NCBI GenBank assembly: GCA_022446965.1
Contig: JAKVBV010000015.1
Location: 1-53,238, forward strand
DNA length: 53,238 nucleotides
From: Phycisphaerales bacterium
GTDB lineage: Bacteria; Planctomycetota; Phycisphaerae; Phycisphaerales; SM1A02
Direction of reading: 5' to 3'
The translations under genes were made by a program, and so were the position numbers. Shown in pieces: positions 25,309 through 34,479 of the stretch. The notes beneath the pieces are model-generated. The model searched no databases, was not told the DNA's origin, and was given only the letters and a program-made list of their open reading frames with translations. Within the stretch, counting starts at the first letter, position 1; each line of letters starts with the position of its first letter.

Positions 25309-26730
25309 ATGGCACGATCGTGGAAGTGGTGGGCACGGGGCAAGGCTGGGGCCGGACGATCGCCAGGTCGGCGACAGGCCGCGCGCCAGGTGGAGGTTCG
25401 CATCGGTTTGGATGTGGGCACGGCCACCACGGCCTGCGTGGTCAATGTGCTTGGGCAACAGCCATTCGACGATGCGATGCAGGCCATTGCTCTCGATGCT
25501 CACAGCGTGACCATGCCCAGTTCCTTCGCGATCGATGGCGACACGTTTGTCATTGGACATCGCGCCGAAGCCATGGCGTCGGCCCACCGCAGCGTGTTGA
25601 TGTGGTTACCCATGTTGGCCGGCGAACGTGTCGAGACGGCCAGCAGTGGCAAGTACGACGGCCTCAAGCAGACCGTGTTCAATCTTGGTGACCACATGAT
25701 CTCTGCCAAGGAGGTCATGGTGCTGTTCCTTGAACGGGTCTTGGGCCGCATGGTGACCGAGCTCGACGCTGCCTTTGGTCGTGGTGGGTGGTACGGCACG
25801 ATGCACATCGCCTGTCCGGCGCATTCGGGGCAGGCCTACCGCGACCTGCTCAAGGACATCGCCGCGCTCGCCTTCGATCTGGCCATGGCTGGTGCCAGTG
25901 GCGACGGTCCGTGGCGGGCGCCCAGCATGACGGCATCACTCTCGGGGCTCACCGAGCGCTATCAACGTGGGTGCGGTCGGTCGTGTGACGGTGTGCTCGA
26001 TATCGACATCGTGCCTGCATCACAGGCGGCAGCCGCAGCCGTGGTTGCCAGTGGTCGTACCGATGACGGTCGTCTGGCCATCATTGATCTTGGTGCAGGC
26101 AGCACCAACGCCACGGTGTGCACTGTGAACAAGCGAGGCGTACGCATTCTTGCTGACGGTGGCGTCTGGCACGGCATGGACGATGTCGACCAACTACTGG
26201 CCACAAGCCGCGCCGTGCGTCGTCGCCCGCCGCGAGACTTTCGTCGTGAACAAGGCCTCCGTCCCTCGGATCGCCCGATGGTGCGTCGAGGACTTGACCG
26301 AATGGTGGGTGTCCTGCCCGGACTGCTGCAGCGCATCACGTCGCGAAGCGGTACCGATGGTTGGGTGTCACGACGCCGCGCTGCATTCGACATCGTCTTG
26401 ATCGGTGGTGGGAGTTGCTGCGAACTGCTTGTGGATGAATTCAAGCGGCGTGAGCAGTCGCCCATGCCCACGGTGGTGAGTTTCTGGGATGTCGACGTGT
26501 TCACACCAGTGCGTGGTGGCGGCCTGCCACTTCTGGGCGTGACGGACCGTCGCCGTCGCCACGTCGCCCCGGATGATCACGCGTTGTGCGTGTTGGCCTG
26601 CGGTCTTGCCGATCGCAGCGTGTCTGTGTCGATGCCCGCGCCACGCAAGTCCTCTCAGCCAGTCGACGACGTGGTGGAGACGCCTGTCGAACCCACGGTG
26701 GACACGCCCACATTCACCTCGCCCTTCTGA
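25309..26730 (+). CDS. Hsp70/actin-fold ATPase-like protein
   Basis: This 473-residue protein has an actin-fold nucleotide site: phosphate-1 motif GLDVGTATTACVV (about residue 33), phosphate-2 motif AIIDLGAGSTNATV (about residue 257) and adenosine motif IVLIGGGSC (about residue 362). It is shorter than DnaK and lacks a recognisable substrate-binding domain; the C-terminal 40 residues are Pro/Val/Thr-rich and probably disordered. The N-terminus has 27 basic, Trp-rich residues before the fold. It may be a chaperone-like or scaffold ATPase. The ATG at 25309 lacks a ribosome site and a nearby -10, so the start is less certain. The palindrome upstream may regulate it. Confidence 0.75.
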   Translation: MARSWKWWARGKAGAGRSPGRRQAARQVEVRIGLDVGTATTACVVNVLGQQPFDDAMQAIALDAHSVTMPSSFAIDGDTFVIGHRAEAMASAHRSVLMWLPMLAGERVETASSGKYDGLKQTVFNLGDHMISAKEVMVLFLERVLGRMVTELDAAFGRGGWYGTMHIACPAHSGQAYRDLLKDIAALAFDLAMAGASGDGPWRAPSMTASLSGLTERYQRGCGRSCDGVLDIDIVPASQAAAAAVVASGRTDDGRLAIIDLGAGSTNATVCTVNKRGVRILADGGVWHGMDDVDQLLATSRAVRRRPPRDFRREQGLRPSDRPMVRRGLDRMVGVLPGLLQRITSRSGTDGWVSRRRAAFDIVLIGGGSCCELLVDEFKRREQSPMPTVVSFWDVDVFTPVRGGGLPLLGVTDRRRRHVAPDDHALCVLACGLADRSVSVSMPAPRKSSQPVDDVVETPVEPTVDTPTFTSPF

Positions 26731-26743
26731 GGGCGGTTTCAGA

Positions 26744-27823
26744 TCACGGTTCTTTGTGCGTGCCTTGCGCGTGCGGTGGCCAGCCATTGCGCACATCGTT
26801 GGGCGTAAAGCCGCGTCGATGTGTGCCAAAGCCGAACGGTGTGGGATCCCAATGGCCGACGAGTTCCACGTCGAGCCCGTCCGCGGGGATCGCGTCTTCT
26901 TCATGCAGTTGCCAGAGGACACCGTTGAGCAGGTAGGTGCGCAGGTCCGCGCTGCTCAGATCTTGCGCATTGCCCATGGTGGTGACCACGATGCGTTGCA
27001 CATCGTGCTGGCGCGTGTCGGTCGTCATGGGACGTTCACGGAGCCAGGCCACTGGGTGCATCGGGTTGTTCTTCTCGCCCTCCAACAGTGGGTCGGTGGG
27101 CTTCATGCCGGTGAGCACGCCCCCGTCGAGCATGACGACCGCGTCTTCTGGCAAGCTGCGAATGCCGTACACATCGGTGGGGCCGAACACGTCCTGCACG
27201 CCACGTAGCACGGGGTGATCGGCATTGGCGGCGTGGGGGATGCCGCGTGTGGCCTGCACGCCGTGATGGCCGTGGTGGTTCACCCAAGTTTCGCCCACGA
27301 TCTGTTTGCCAAAGCCACCGTCAGGTCTGTTCCACGACCACTTGGCGAACGGGCTGTCGGTGTTCTTGCGATAGAAGAACGGATGGGTACTTGTGCGCAA
27401 TGCAGTGACCGGCTTGCCCGCGTCAACATGATCCATGATGTGCTTCATGTCTTGGTCGGCGTACTCGCGGAAGCGAAGTTGGAGCACGAGCACGTCGGCC
27501 GTGTTGACCAGTTCGATGCCGGGAATGTGATGCAGTTCTTCCGGGTCGATCACGCCGGTATCCGGGTTCTGTGAAAACAGCACCACGGTCTCGAATCCGT
27601 GCTTGGCGAACCCGCGAGCAAGCATCGGCAGTGCTTCTTCACTGCGGTACTCCTCGTCGCCGGCGACAAAGACAATGCGCCGTCCCTTCCCTGGAGCGGT
27701 GTCGGCGTCACCGGCGTAGACGAGCCAGCGCGGATCGTCGGGGATCGGTGGATGAACGGTGTCCGTGGCGGCGCAAGCGGTCATGGTCAAGGCACTCAGC
27801 AGCAGCGGGATCATGTATTGCAT
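26744..27823 (-). CDS. ThuA-like domain lipoprotein
   Basis: The 359-residue product starts MQYMIPLLLSALTMTAC, a lipobox-type leader. The body is a ThuA-like (trehalose-utilisation, class I GATase-fold) domain: RRIVFVAGDEEYRSEEALPML, then VLVLQLRFREY, HPFFYRKN and NHHGHHGVQATRG. In Planctomycetota such proteins accompany sugar dehydrogenases and DUF1080 proteins, and their role is in carbohydrate use. ATG 27823 was chosen over 27832 and 27814 because TAGCAT (27836-27831) lies 7 nt upstream of it and actually contains the 27832 ATG. It diverges from the endonuclease/exonuclease/phosphatase gene with overlapping -10 elements. Confidence 0.85.
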   Translation of the reverse strand: MQYMIPLLLSALTMTACAATDTVHPPIPDDPRWLVYAGDADTAPGKGRRIVFVAGDEEYRSEEALPMLARGFAKHGFETVVLFSQNPDTGVIDPEELHHIPGIELVNTADVLVLQLRFREYADQDMKHIMDHVDAGKPVTALRTSTHPFFYRKNTDSPFAKWSWNRPDGGFGKQIVGETWVNHHGHHGVQATRGIPHAANADHPVLRGVQDVFGPTDVYGIRSLPEDAVVMLDGGVLTGMKPTDPLLEGEKNNPMHPVAWLRERPMTTDTRQHDVQRIVVTTMGNAQDLSSADLRTYLLNGVLWQLHEEDAIPADGLDVELVGHWDPTPFGFGTHRRGFTPNDVRNGWPPHAQGTHKEP

Positions 27824-27830
27824 GTCGGCC

Positions 27831-27840
27831 ATGCTAGTGT
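27831..27840. promoter_or_regulatory. Overlapping opposite -10 elements, TAGCAT (-) and TAGTGT (+)
   Basis: The ten bases ATGCTAGTGT contain TAGCAT on the minus strand (7 nt before ATG 27823) and TAGTGT on the plus strand (7 nt before ATG 27848). They share the central TA, so only one polymerase could occupy the site at a time. Confidence 0.45.
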
Positions 27841-27847
27841 CGGAGCA

Positions 27848-28696
27848 ATGAAGTCCTTGGTGATGGCAATCTGTGTGCTGCTGGGTCTTGGTGGCTGCGG
27901 GGCAACGCAAGTTGTGCGGGTGACCAGTTGGAACGTGCTGGTGGGCTTCCAGACCTACCAGCAGGAAGGTGACCCATGGCCATCGGGCAAAGAGCGTTTG
28001 GCTCTGGCAGAGACCTTCCTGCAGGACACCGAGCCGGACATCATCGGATGGCAGGAACTCAACGGGTGGACACCGTCGCGGCTGCGTTCGTTCACGGCAC
28101 GCATCGGCCTGCCTCACGGTGAGTTACTCAAGGAGCGTGGGTACGACCTGGGCCTGAGTTCACGGTGGCCCATCTCGGTGCAGGAACGTCACCTCCACGG
28201 TATGCACCACGGGCTGCTGCATGCCACTACGGCAGGCGTGCATGTATTTGTGGTGCACTTCTCGCCGGGCAGCCACGCCCATCGACTGCGGGAGGTCGAA
28301 CAGGTGATGCAGCGGGTGGAGCCGCTGCTCGCCTATGGCCAGCGTGTGTTGGTGATGGGGGACTTAAACGCCGCGTCAGGACAAGATGATGCGCTCTTTG
28401 GTGACGTTGGCCTGCAGTGGTGGAACGGCTGGAACTACCCGGTGAATGACAACGGTCGTCCCGTGACCGACGTGGTGCAGCGCGCACTCGATGGCGGGTT
28501 GGTCGATCTCTGGGTACAGCAGCGTGCGTCAGACACACCGCAGTTCGAGGCCCGGCCGCGTATCGACTTCATTCTGGCGTCGCCCAATCTCGCTGCAGCG
28601 TGCACCGATGCCCAGTGGCTGGACACCGATCGCTGTCGTGTCATGAGCGACCACCCGCCGGTGCAGGCGGATCTGCAGCTTCGCGTCAGTCCTTGA
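27848..28696 (+). CDS. Endonuclease/exonuclease/phosphatase-family lipoprotein
   Basis: The 282-residue product begins MKSLVMAICVLLGLGGC, a lipobox. The EEP fold is shown by TSWNVLVG (Asn), IIGWQELNG (Glu), VHFSPGSHAHR, VMGDLNAASG (Asp/Asn) and the terminal SDHPPV (Asp-His), so the catalytic set is complete. Such secreted members hydrolyse phosphodiesters of DNA, sphingomyelin-like lipids or inositol phosphates; which applies here is not clear. GGAG lies 4 nt before the ATG, and TAGTGT lies 7 nt before it. The 3' end overlaps the convergent DUF1080 gene by 11 nt. Confidence 0.9.
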   Translation: MKSLVMAICVLLGLGGCGATQVVRVTSWNVLVGFQTYQQEGDPWPSGKERLALAETFLQDTEPDIIGWQELNGWTPSRLRSFTARIGLPHGELLKERGYDLGLSSRWPISVQERHLHGMHHGLLHATTAGVHVFVVHFSPGSHAHRLREVEQVMQRVEPLLAYGQRVLVMGDLNAASGQDDALFGDVGLQWWNGWNYPVNDNGRPVTDVVQRALDGGLVDLWVQQRASDTPQFEARPRIDFILASPNLAAACTDAQWLDTDRCRVMSDHPPVQADLQLRVSP

Positions 28697-29498
28697 CCGT
28701 CGCCTTGGGATCGACGTGTCGGATCCACACACGCTTGAAGTCGATGGGGTGGCTCTCGCCCTGCAGTGAGATCCAGCCGCGGTTCCACTCGAGATGCTCT
28801 GGATCGGTGATGAGTTGTTCTGCATCAGCGTCATTGGGATCCAGTTGAGGGTCGCTGTACTCCATGACGAGTGTCTCGCCCACGTAGTGCTGCACGTGTC
28901 CTGGGCGTACCTTGAACACGGCCGTCACCCATTGGTTGCCGTGGTAGGTCTGGCTGTTGGAATTGATGCAGTGTCGTCGATCGAGTGACTCGCCCATCAC
29001 GACATGGGTGCCGGGCGTGCAGAGGTTCATCGTGGTGCGGTCGTGCCTGCCATCGCCGCCGAGAAACTGCCCTTCGATGGACACGGGGAACGCTTGGTCC
29101 TTGGTCATGGTCAGCGGGTTTTGGCAATGCAACATAGCGCCGGAATTGCGCCAGGCCCATCCTGGTCCGCCGGGTACCTGCTCGCCATTGAAGCGGTACT
29201 CCACCAGCAGGTCGTAGCTGTCGAACGGGTGGTCGTAGAACAGGTGCATGAACCTGTCCTTGAAGGGGGCGTCGTAGCCGTCATAGACAACACGCAGCAG
29301 CCCGTCTTCCACCTTCACCGTGCCGTAGGGGTCGTCGCCCAGTGCATGGCCGGCGATCTTGGGTGTCCACCCGTTGGTCGATGCGCCATCAAACAAGGCG
29401 CGCCAGCCATCGGCTCGATCTTCGGCTGCAGGCAGGGCGGCCGTGGCCTCAAGGGGCATGATGGCGTGGGCACACAGAACAATGACGGCACTGAACAT
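28686..29498 (-). CDS. DUF1080 (3-keto-disaccharide hydrolase-like) secreted protein
   Basis: The 270-residue exported protein has a leader MFSAVIVLCAHAIMPLEATA and the DUF1080 sandwich: WRALFDGASTNGWTPK, then YDLLVEYRFNGEQVPGGPG, WRNSGAMLHCQNP and WNRGWISLQGESHPIDFKRV. It resembles the heparinase- or keto-sugar-associated DUF1080 proteins of marine bacteria. It is distinct in sequence from the DUF1080 protein at 21407. A strong ribosome site (AAGAGGAG, 9 nt upstream) and TAGCGT further upstream indicate a normal leadered mRNA, unlike many neighbours. Confidence 0.88.
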   Translation of the reverse strand: MFSAVIVLCAHAIMPLEATAALPAAEDRADGWRALFDGASTNGWTPKIAGHALGDDPYGTVKVEDGLLRVVYDGYDAPFKDRFMHLFYDHPFDSYDLLVEYRFNGEQVPGGPGWAWRNSGAMLHCQNPLTMTKDQAFPVSIEGQFLGGDGRHDRTTMNLCTPGTHVVMGESLDRRHCINSNSQTYHGNQWVTAVFKVRPGHVQHYVGETLVMEYSDPQLDPNDADAEQLITDPEHLEWNRGWISLQGESHPIDFKRVWIRHVDPKATVKD

Positions 29499-29608
29499 GG
29501 GTCAGACTCCTCTTGAGCACACGCTAGCGGATGGCGTGCATGCCGTGTCCATTCAAGAAAGTCTAAACTTCGGACGAAGTGATCCATTGACAGATCGACC
29601 TTGAAGAT

Positions 29609-29782
29609 GTGCGCCGTGTGCTGCGCGTGTCCCCTGAAGTGGTGGCGGTTAACGGTGCCGATGTGAGCCGGTTGTCATTGGTGCCGTGTGGCGATCAGTT
29701 GCGTACAGGGGCAGCGCTCAATGCGGTGTGCATTGCCAAGGGAATGCTCGAATCAGCCGCGGATCAAGATCCCGCCATCTGA
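29609..29782 (+). CDS. Possible small protein (57 residues), unknown
   Basis: From a GTG at 29609 the frame reads RRVLRVSPEVVAVNGADV and continues to ...[14 protein letters not shown] before TGA at 29780-29782. Composition and codon use look coding, with amphipathic helices and two Cys. An in-frame TGA at 29588-29590 blocks a longer form. The 3' end overlaps the convergent PAP2 gene by 19 nt, as real gene pairs do here. No clear ribosome site or -10 at leaderless distance supports the GTG, so it may also be the tail of a decayed gene. Confidence 0.4.
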   Translation: MRRVLRVSPEVVAVNGADVSRLSLVPCGDQLRTGAALNAVCIAKGMLESAADQDPAI

Positions 29783-30411
29783 CGTGCGGTGAACCACTGC
29801 TCCAGACGCGGCCGCATCCAGATGGTGACGGCGAACAGCAGCAGCCCGCCGCCGATGCAGATGAGGTGATGTTCGTGCACCAGCAACGTGGTGCAGCACA
29901 CCGCAATCGCCCACGGCCAACGCACCCAGGGCGAGCACACGTGCTTCAGACCCACAGCCAGCGTGAGTGCATACGTCACGTGCAGTGACGGTGTGTGGTT
30001 GTACTGGGACATATTGTGCAGGCCCAGTGGCTCGAACAGCCATGCGCCCCACACGCCGGTGGGCATGTCATTGATGAATCCCGGCTCGATGGGAACGACC
30101 ACGAAGGAGGGTGCCGCGATACACAGTTGGATGAAGAACAGGCTCATGAGCGCTGCTGCGGGTTGCCATCGCGTGAACAGGAACGGGGCGATCATCACCA
30201 CGACGTCCATCGAAAAGTACAGCGGCAGTGCCCACGCTTGAAATGGCAGCTGGGCTTCCCAATCGAAGTACAGCGGCCATCGCTCGGCATGCTGTTCGGT
30301 GAGCCAGTGGGCCCCGCCCCAGACCACGCTGAAGCCCACGGCATAGGCCAGGGTGATGAGCGTGAGCATCGTCCAGGGGCGTGCTTTCACCGTCGCAGTC
30401 ATCACGGGCAT
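29764..30411 (-). CDS. PAP2-family membrane protein
   Basis: The roughly 215-residue polytopic membrane protein has about six hydrophobic segments. The phosphatase/transferase motifs [17 protein letters not shown] and [13 protein letters not shown] match the second and third PAP2 motifs; this variant resembles inositol-phosphorylceramide-synthase/AUR1-like PAP2 proteins. It probably acts on lipid phosphates at the membrane. Start choice is uncertain: ATG 30411 and 30402 are both possible, and a GTG at 30450 would be longer. None has a ribosome site. Confidence 0.78.
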   Translation of the reverse strand: MPVMTATVKARPWTMLTLITLAYAVGFSVVWGGAHWLTEQHAERWPLYFDWEAQLPFQAWALPLYFSMDVVVMIAPFLFTRWQPAAALMSLFFIQLCIAAPSFVVVPIEPGFINDMPTGVWGAWLFEPLGLHNMSQYNHTPSLHVTYALTLAVGLKHVCSPWVRWPWAIAVCCTTLLVHEHHLICIGGGLLLFAVTIWMRPRLEQWFTARQMAGS

Positions 30412-30501
30412 TGTGTCAGGCCCGGGCGCCGCCTGCGGCAGCTGGACCACTACAATGGGGGGCTCTCACCATCCCGTCCCGTGACTCCATTGGACCCTCC
30501 C

Positions 30502-32733
30502 ATGCCCAGCATCATCTATACGCACACCGACGAAGCACCCGCTCTGGCTACCCGTTCCTTCCTTCCTGTCGTGCAGGCCTATGCGGGCATGGCTGGCGTG
30601 AACATGGAAACGCGCGACATCTCTCTGGCCGGTCGCATCCTGGCGCACTTCCCGGATCGGTTGCGTGAAGATCAGCGCATCAGCGATCACCTGGCCGAAC
30701 TAGGCAAGCTGGCCAAAGCGCCGGAAGCCAACATCGTCAAGCTGCCCAACATCAGCGCCAGCATTCCGCAGCTCAAGACCGCGATCGCCGAACTGCAGGC
30801 CCAAGGCTACGACCTCCCTGAGTATCCGGATGATCCCCAGACGCCCGAAGAGCGGTGCACCCGGGGCCGCTACGACGCCGTCAAGGGCAGTGCCGTGAAC
30901 CCCGTGTTGCGGGAAGGCAACTCCGATCGGCGTGCCCCCAAGGCGGTCAAGGCGTACTCCCGCGCGAACCCCCATCGCATGGGGGCGTGGTCAAGCGACA
31001 GCGCCAGCCACGTGGCCACGATGGATGCGCATGACTTCCGTCATAACGAGCAGTCCGTGACCATCGATGCACCGTGCACGGTGGGCATTGAACATGTGGC
31101 TGCCGACGGCACCGTCACCATGCTCAAGCGTGATCTTGAACTGCAGGCGGGCGAAGTGCTCGACGCCAGTTTCATGTCGCGGGCGGCACTCGATGTCTTC
31201 CTCAAGGCCCAGGTTGACGACGCCCGCACCAGCGGGGTGCTCTTCTCACTGCACATGAAGGCCACCATGATGAAGGTGTCCGATCCGATCATCTTCGGTC
31301 ACTGCGTGAAGGTCTTCTTTGCTGACGTGTTCGACAAGCATGCTGCCACGTTCGATCGCCTCGGCGTCGACGTCACCAGCGGATTCGGTGACGTGATCGC
31401 ACGAATCGCTGAATTGCCTGAAGATGAACGCGCCGCGATCGAGGCCGACATCGATGCGGTGTTTGCCGCCGGACCGGGTCTGGCCATGGTCGATTCAGAC
31501 CGAGGCATCACCAATCTGCACGTGCCCAGCGATGTCATCATCGATGCGTCGATGCCCGCGATGATCCGCACCTCCGGCTGCATGTGGAACGCCCAGGGCG
31601 ACACGGAGGACACCAAGGCCGTCATCCCGGATAGTTCCTATGCCGGCGTGTATCAGGCCGTGATCGAAGACTGCAAGGCCAACGGTGCGTACGATCCGAC
31701 CACCATGGGATCCGTGCCCAACGTGGGCTTGATGGCGCAAAAGGCCGAGGAATACGGCTCCCACGACAAGACGTTTGAGATGACCGCAGACGGCACCGTG
31801 CGTGTGGTCACCGAGTCGGGTGATGTGCTGCTGTCCCATGACGTGCAGGCCGGCGACATCTGGCGAGCGTGCCAAACCAAGGATGCGCCCATCCGGGATT
31901 GGGTCAAACTGGCCGTCACCCGCGCCCGAGCCACGGGGAGCCCGGCGGTGTTCTGGCTCGACGCCGATCGCGCCCACGACGCGCAGCTCATCGCCAAGGT
32001 GAACACGTACCTGGCCGAGCACGACACGGACGGCCTCGAACTGCACATCATGTCGCCGGTCGACGCCACCTGCTTCAGCGTGGATCGCATTCGTCGGGGT
32101 GAAGACACGATCTCCGTCACTGGAAACGTGCTGCGTGACTACCTCACCGATCTGTTCCCGATTCTCGAGCTGGGCACCAGTGCCAAGATGCTCAGCATCG
32201 TGCCGCTGATGAACGGCGGCGGGTTGTTCGAGACCGGTGCCGGCGGCAGTGCGCCAAAGCACGTGCAGCAGTTCGAGAAGGAAAACCACCTCCGCTGGGA
32301 TTCGCTCGGTGAGTTCCTTGCCTTGGCCGCGTCGTTCGACCACTTTGCGTCGGTGCACGGCAATGACAAGGCACGTGTGCTCGCTGCGGCGCTCGATGAG
32401 GCCACCACGCAGTACCTCATGAACGACAAGTCGCCCGGTCGCAGTGTGCCCCAGGAAGACAATCGCGCCACGCATTACTGGGTGGCCCGCTACTGGGCCG
32501 AGGCGCTCGCCGCGCAGACGGACGACGCGTCACTGGCCGAGTCATTCGCCTCCGTCGCCGCTCGACTGGTCGACGCTGAGGATGCCATCATCGCTGAGAT
32601 GACCGATTGTCAAGGATCACCACAGGACATCGGCGGGTACTACCAGCCCGATGAAGCGCTCGCCGTGGAGGCCATGCGCCCGAGCGGCACCTTCAACGGC
32701 ATTCTGGATTCCCTCGCCGCGGCGGTGTCCTGA
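30502..32733 (+). CDS. icd: Monomeric NADP-dependent isocitrate dehydrogenase
   Basis: The 743-residue protein has the length and sequence of the monomeric IDH family: [20 protein letters not shown] at the N-terminus, [10 protein letters not shown], the substrate-binding [18 protein letters not shown] and the late [10 protein letters not shown]. It oxidises isocitrate to 2-oxoglutarate with NADP+ in the citrate cycle. The open frame extends upstream to 29995 but the earlier part is a shadow of the PAP2 gene; ATG 30502 matches the family start. A TACAAT at 30451-30456 could be its -10, leaving a leader of about 40 nt. This IDH type is scattered among bacteria, and the dimeric type is the alternative form. 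Confidence 0.95.
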   Translation: MPSIIYTHTDEAPALATRSFLPVVQAYAGMAGVNMETRDISLAGRILAHFPDRLREDQRISDHLAELGKLAKAPEANIVKLPNISASIPQLKTAIAELQAQGYDLPEYPDDPQTPEERCTRGRYDAVKGSAVNPVLREGNSDRRAPKAVKAYSRANPHRMGAWSSDSASHVATMDAHDFRHNEQSVTIDAPCTVGIEHVAADGTVTMLKRDLELQAGEVLDASFMSRAALDVFLKAQVDDARTSGVLFSLHMKATMMKVSDPIIFGHCVKVFFADVFDKHAATFDRLGVDVTSGFGDVIARIAELPEDERAAIEADIDAVFAAGPGLAMVDSDRGITNLHVPSDVIIDASMPAMIRTSGCMWNAQGDTEDTKAVIPDSSYAGVYQAVIEDCKANGAYDPTTMGSVPNVGLMAQKAEEYGSHDKTFEMTADGTVRVVTESGDVLLSHDVQAGDIWRACQTKDAPIRDWVKLAVTRARATGSPAVFWLDADRAHDAQLIAKVNTYLAEHDTDGLELHIMSPVDATCFSVDRIRRGEDTISVTGNVLRDYLTDLFPILELGTSAKMLSIVPLMNGGGLFETGAGGSAPKHVQQFEKENHLRWDSLGEFLALAASFDHFASVHGNDKARVLAAALDEATTQYLMNDKSPGRSVPQEDNRATHYWVARYWAEALAAQTDDASLAESFASVAARLVDAEDAIIAEMTDCQGSPQDIGGYYQPDEALAVEAMRPSGTFNGILDSLAAAVS

Positions 32734-32753
32734 ATTCGAGTCAGCCGCCCCAG

Positions 32754-33509
32754 TTGGTGAGCACCATCAGCCTTAAAGCCACCAGTTCGACCCATCTCAA
32801 ACACCCTGAGGGGGCGTGGGAGGGGTTGCGCCACTCTACGCCCGGGCTGCTATGCGTGGTGCATTGTGACCTGCGTTGGGCGGTGCTTGACAAGCCCGCG
32901 GGCTTGCGCACCGTGACAGGCCCGGGCTCGGGCGGTCACGATGCCATTGAATCTCGGCTGGCTGTCGCATTTCCAGCGGCCACCGGACCACGCATCACAC
33001 ATCGTCTGGACATGGAAACCAGTGGTCTGCTCGCTGTGGCGTTTTCACGACCGGCCCATCGGTCATTGATGCGGCAGTTCGAGCACCGTCGAGTGGGCAA
33101 GGACTACGCGGCCATCCTGCAGGGTGAAGTGCTTGGCGACATTGGCGTGATCGAACTGCCCCTAGCCAAGGACCCCGATCACCATGTGCGACAACGGGTT
33201 GATGCTGCCGGGCGAGCATCACGCACGCTCTGGCGGGTGGTTGACCGTGGTGTGGGGGCCTCCGGCCCTTGGAGCCGAGTGGAGTTTCGGCCCGAAACGG
33301 GGCGGCGGCACCAACTTCGGGTGCATGCCGCCACGCCGGTGGAGGCAGGAGGGCTGGGCTGTCCGATCCTTGGCGACAGTCTTTATGGGGATCCGAGTGC
33401 GGCGCCAAGGCTGCTGCTGCATGCCCAAAAACTGGCTTTTTGGGCTCCTGGCACAGGGAACTGGGTGAAGTTCGCGAGTCCGGTTCCTTTCGGCCCACCG
33501 CTGGCTTGA
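32754..33509 (+). CDS. RluA-family pseudouridine synthase
   Basis: The protein of up to 251 residues isomerises uridine to pseudouridine in rRNA or tRNA. The catalytic Asp is in THRLDMETSGLLAVA, preceded by VLDKPAGL. The later RRVGKDYAAIL and ETGRRHQLRVH motifs and LLLHAQKLAF complete the RluA/RluC fold. There is no S4 domain. The start is uncertain: the frame opens with TTG at 32754, a TTG at 32826 has GGGAGGGG directly before it, and GTG 32856 is just ahead of the fold. The N-terminal 30 residues look non-conserved, so a later start is plausible. The RNA target position cannot be assigned. Confidence 0.85.
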   Translation: MVSTISLKATSSTHLKHPEGAWEGLRHSTPGLLCVVHCDLRWAVLDKPAGLRTVTGPGSGGHDAIESRLAVAFPAATGPRITHRLDMETSGLLAVAFSRPAHRSLMRQFEHRRVGKDYAAILQGEVLGDIGVIELPLAKDPDHHVRQRVDAAGRASRTLWRVVDRGVGASGPWSRVEFRPETGRRHQLRVHAATPVEAGGLGCPILGDSLYGDPSAAPRLLLHAQKLAFWAPGTGNWVKFASPVPFGPPLA

Positions 33510-33584
33510 GCCACGCGGTGGCGTAAGTCCAGTAAAGAGAAGGTTTTTGAGTGTTCAGCCCTTCACAACCGAGCAGTGGCCCTC

Positions 33585-33590
33585 TACAGT
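33585..33590 (+). promoter_or_regulatory. -10-like TACAGT for the sorting-tail gene
   Basis: TACAGT lies about 60 nt before ATG 33653 and would give a leader of roughly 55 nt with an AGAAGGA ribosome site. This gene therefore looks conventionally translated. Confidence 0.35.
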
Positions 33591-33652
33591 CGGCGCAGGA
33601 AAGAGAAATTTGGCTGCGGTGGAACGCGGCCTGTGCAAGGGAGAGAAGGACC

Positions 33653-34303
33653 ATGACTTTCAAGTTCGCATGTGCAACAGCTGCTGTGTTAGCCCTGTCG
33701 GGTGCGGCACTGGGCGGCTCCTATATGGAAGCCAGCTACAACTGGGACAACGGCGGCACCATTTTGGGGTCGTACGGCAATCTCGGCAGTGCCACAGTGG
33801 TTGCTGATCCCATGGGTGGCAGCGACAATGTGTTGGCGTTGACGGAAGATCCCATCGGTGGCACACCGCAAGCCTATGTTTGCTGGATCACTGGCCTGAC
33901 CGATGGCCACCAGATCGACGTGTCCTTCATGGGCCTTGGCAGTAATGACAACGGCTACAGTTCTTCTCGAATCTGGGCCCATTACGCGACCAGCGATGAC
34001 ATCACAGCCTACGAAGGCTCCGCTAGCGGCAACAGCACTTACAGCGGCAGCGAGTGGACCGAGTTGGGGCACAGCTGGACCTTCGACAGCAACGACGGTG
34101 AGCGTGACGCGTTGGTCATTGAGGCCCGCATCTACACCACCTCAGGTGACAGTGGCACGACCTACATCAAGAACCTCTTTGCGAGCGTGTTTGGCGAAGA
34201 TCTTGAGGGTGTAGAGATTAATTTCCCTGCGCCCGTGCCCGCACCAGCAGCCCTTGCACTGCTTGGTGTGGCCGGCATCGCTACGCGACGTCGTCGTCGC
34301 TGA
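33653..34303 (+). CDS. Exported protein with PEP-CTERM-like sorting tail
   Basis: The 216-residue protein has a signal peptide (MTFKFACATAAVLALSGAALGG), a beta-rich body (about residues 25-190) with no enzyme motif, and a C-terminal tail PVPAPAALALLGVAG followed by ATRRRRR. The tail (Pro-rich motif, hydrophobic helix, Arg cluster) is the PEP-CTERM/exosortase type as seen in Phycisphaerales. It should be processed at the membrane and released or surface attached. AGAAGGA lies 5-6 nt before the ATG. A strong terminator follows, so the gene is monocistronic. The function is unknown. Confidence 0.85.
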   Translation: MTFKFACATAAVLALSGAALGGSYMEASYNWDNGGTILGSYGNLGSATVVADPMGGSDNVLALTEDPIGGTPQAYVCWITGLTDGHQIDVSFMGLGSNDNGYSSSRIWAHYATSDDITAYEGSASGNSTYSGSEWTELGHSWTFDSNDGERDALVIEARIYTTSGDSGTTYIKNLFASVFGEDLEGVEINFPAPVPAPAALALLGVAGIATRRRRR

Positions 34304-34332
34304 GCGTTCCGGATCAGTTTGAACTGACCTTC

Positions 34333-34370
34333 AACGGGGTCGCGGCATGCCGCGGCCCCGTTGTCTTTTT
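34333..34370 (+). terminator. Strong Rho-independent terminator
   Basis: AACGGGGTCGCGG (34333-34345) pairs with CCGCGGCCCCGTT (34350-34362) around a CATG loop, with one T-G wobble. The stem is followed by GTCTTTTT. It lies 29 nt after the sorting-tail gene. Confidence 0.92.
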
Positions 34371-34467
34371 GACCCATGGAATGACTAGGCGTGGGTTGTG
34401 CTGCCCGCTTGGGTGGACTACTGGGCGGCAGGGGGCAGTTGGGTAGGTTCTGGTCAGGGCAGGTGGC

Positions 34468-34473
34468 TACAGT
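34468..34473 (+). promoter_or_regulatory. -10-like TACAGT, leaderless spacing
   Basis: TACAGT is exactly 6 nt before ATG 34480; the bases between are GCGGGG. Confidence 0.5.
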
Positions 34474-34479
34474 GCGGGG

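Noticed and set aside
29995-30501. N-terminal extension of the isocitrate dehydrogenase frame
   Set aside because: It is antisense to the PAP2 gene and unlike the family; monomeric IDH begins at [12 protein letters not shown].
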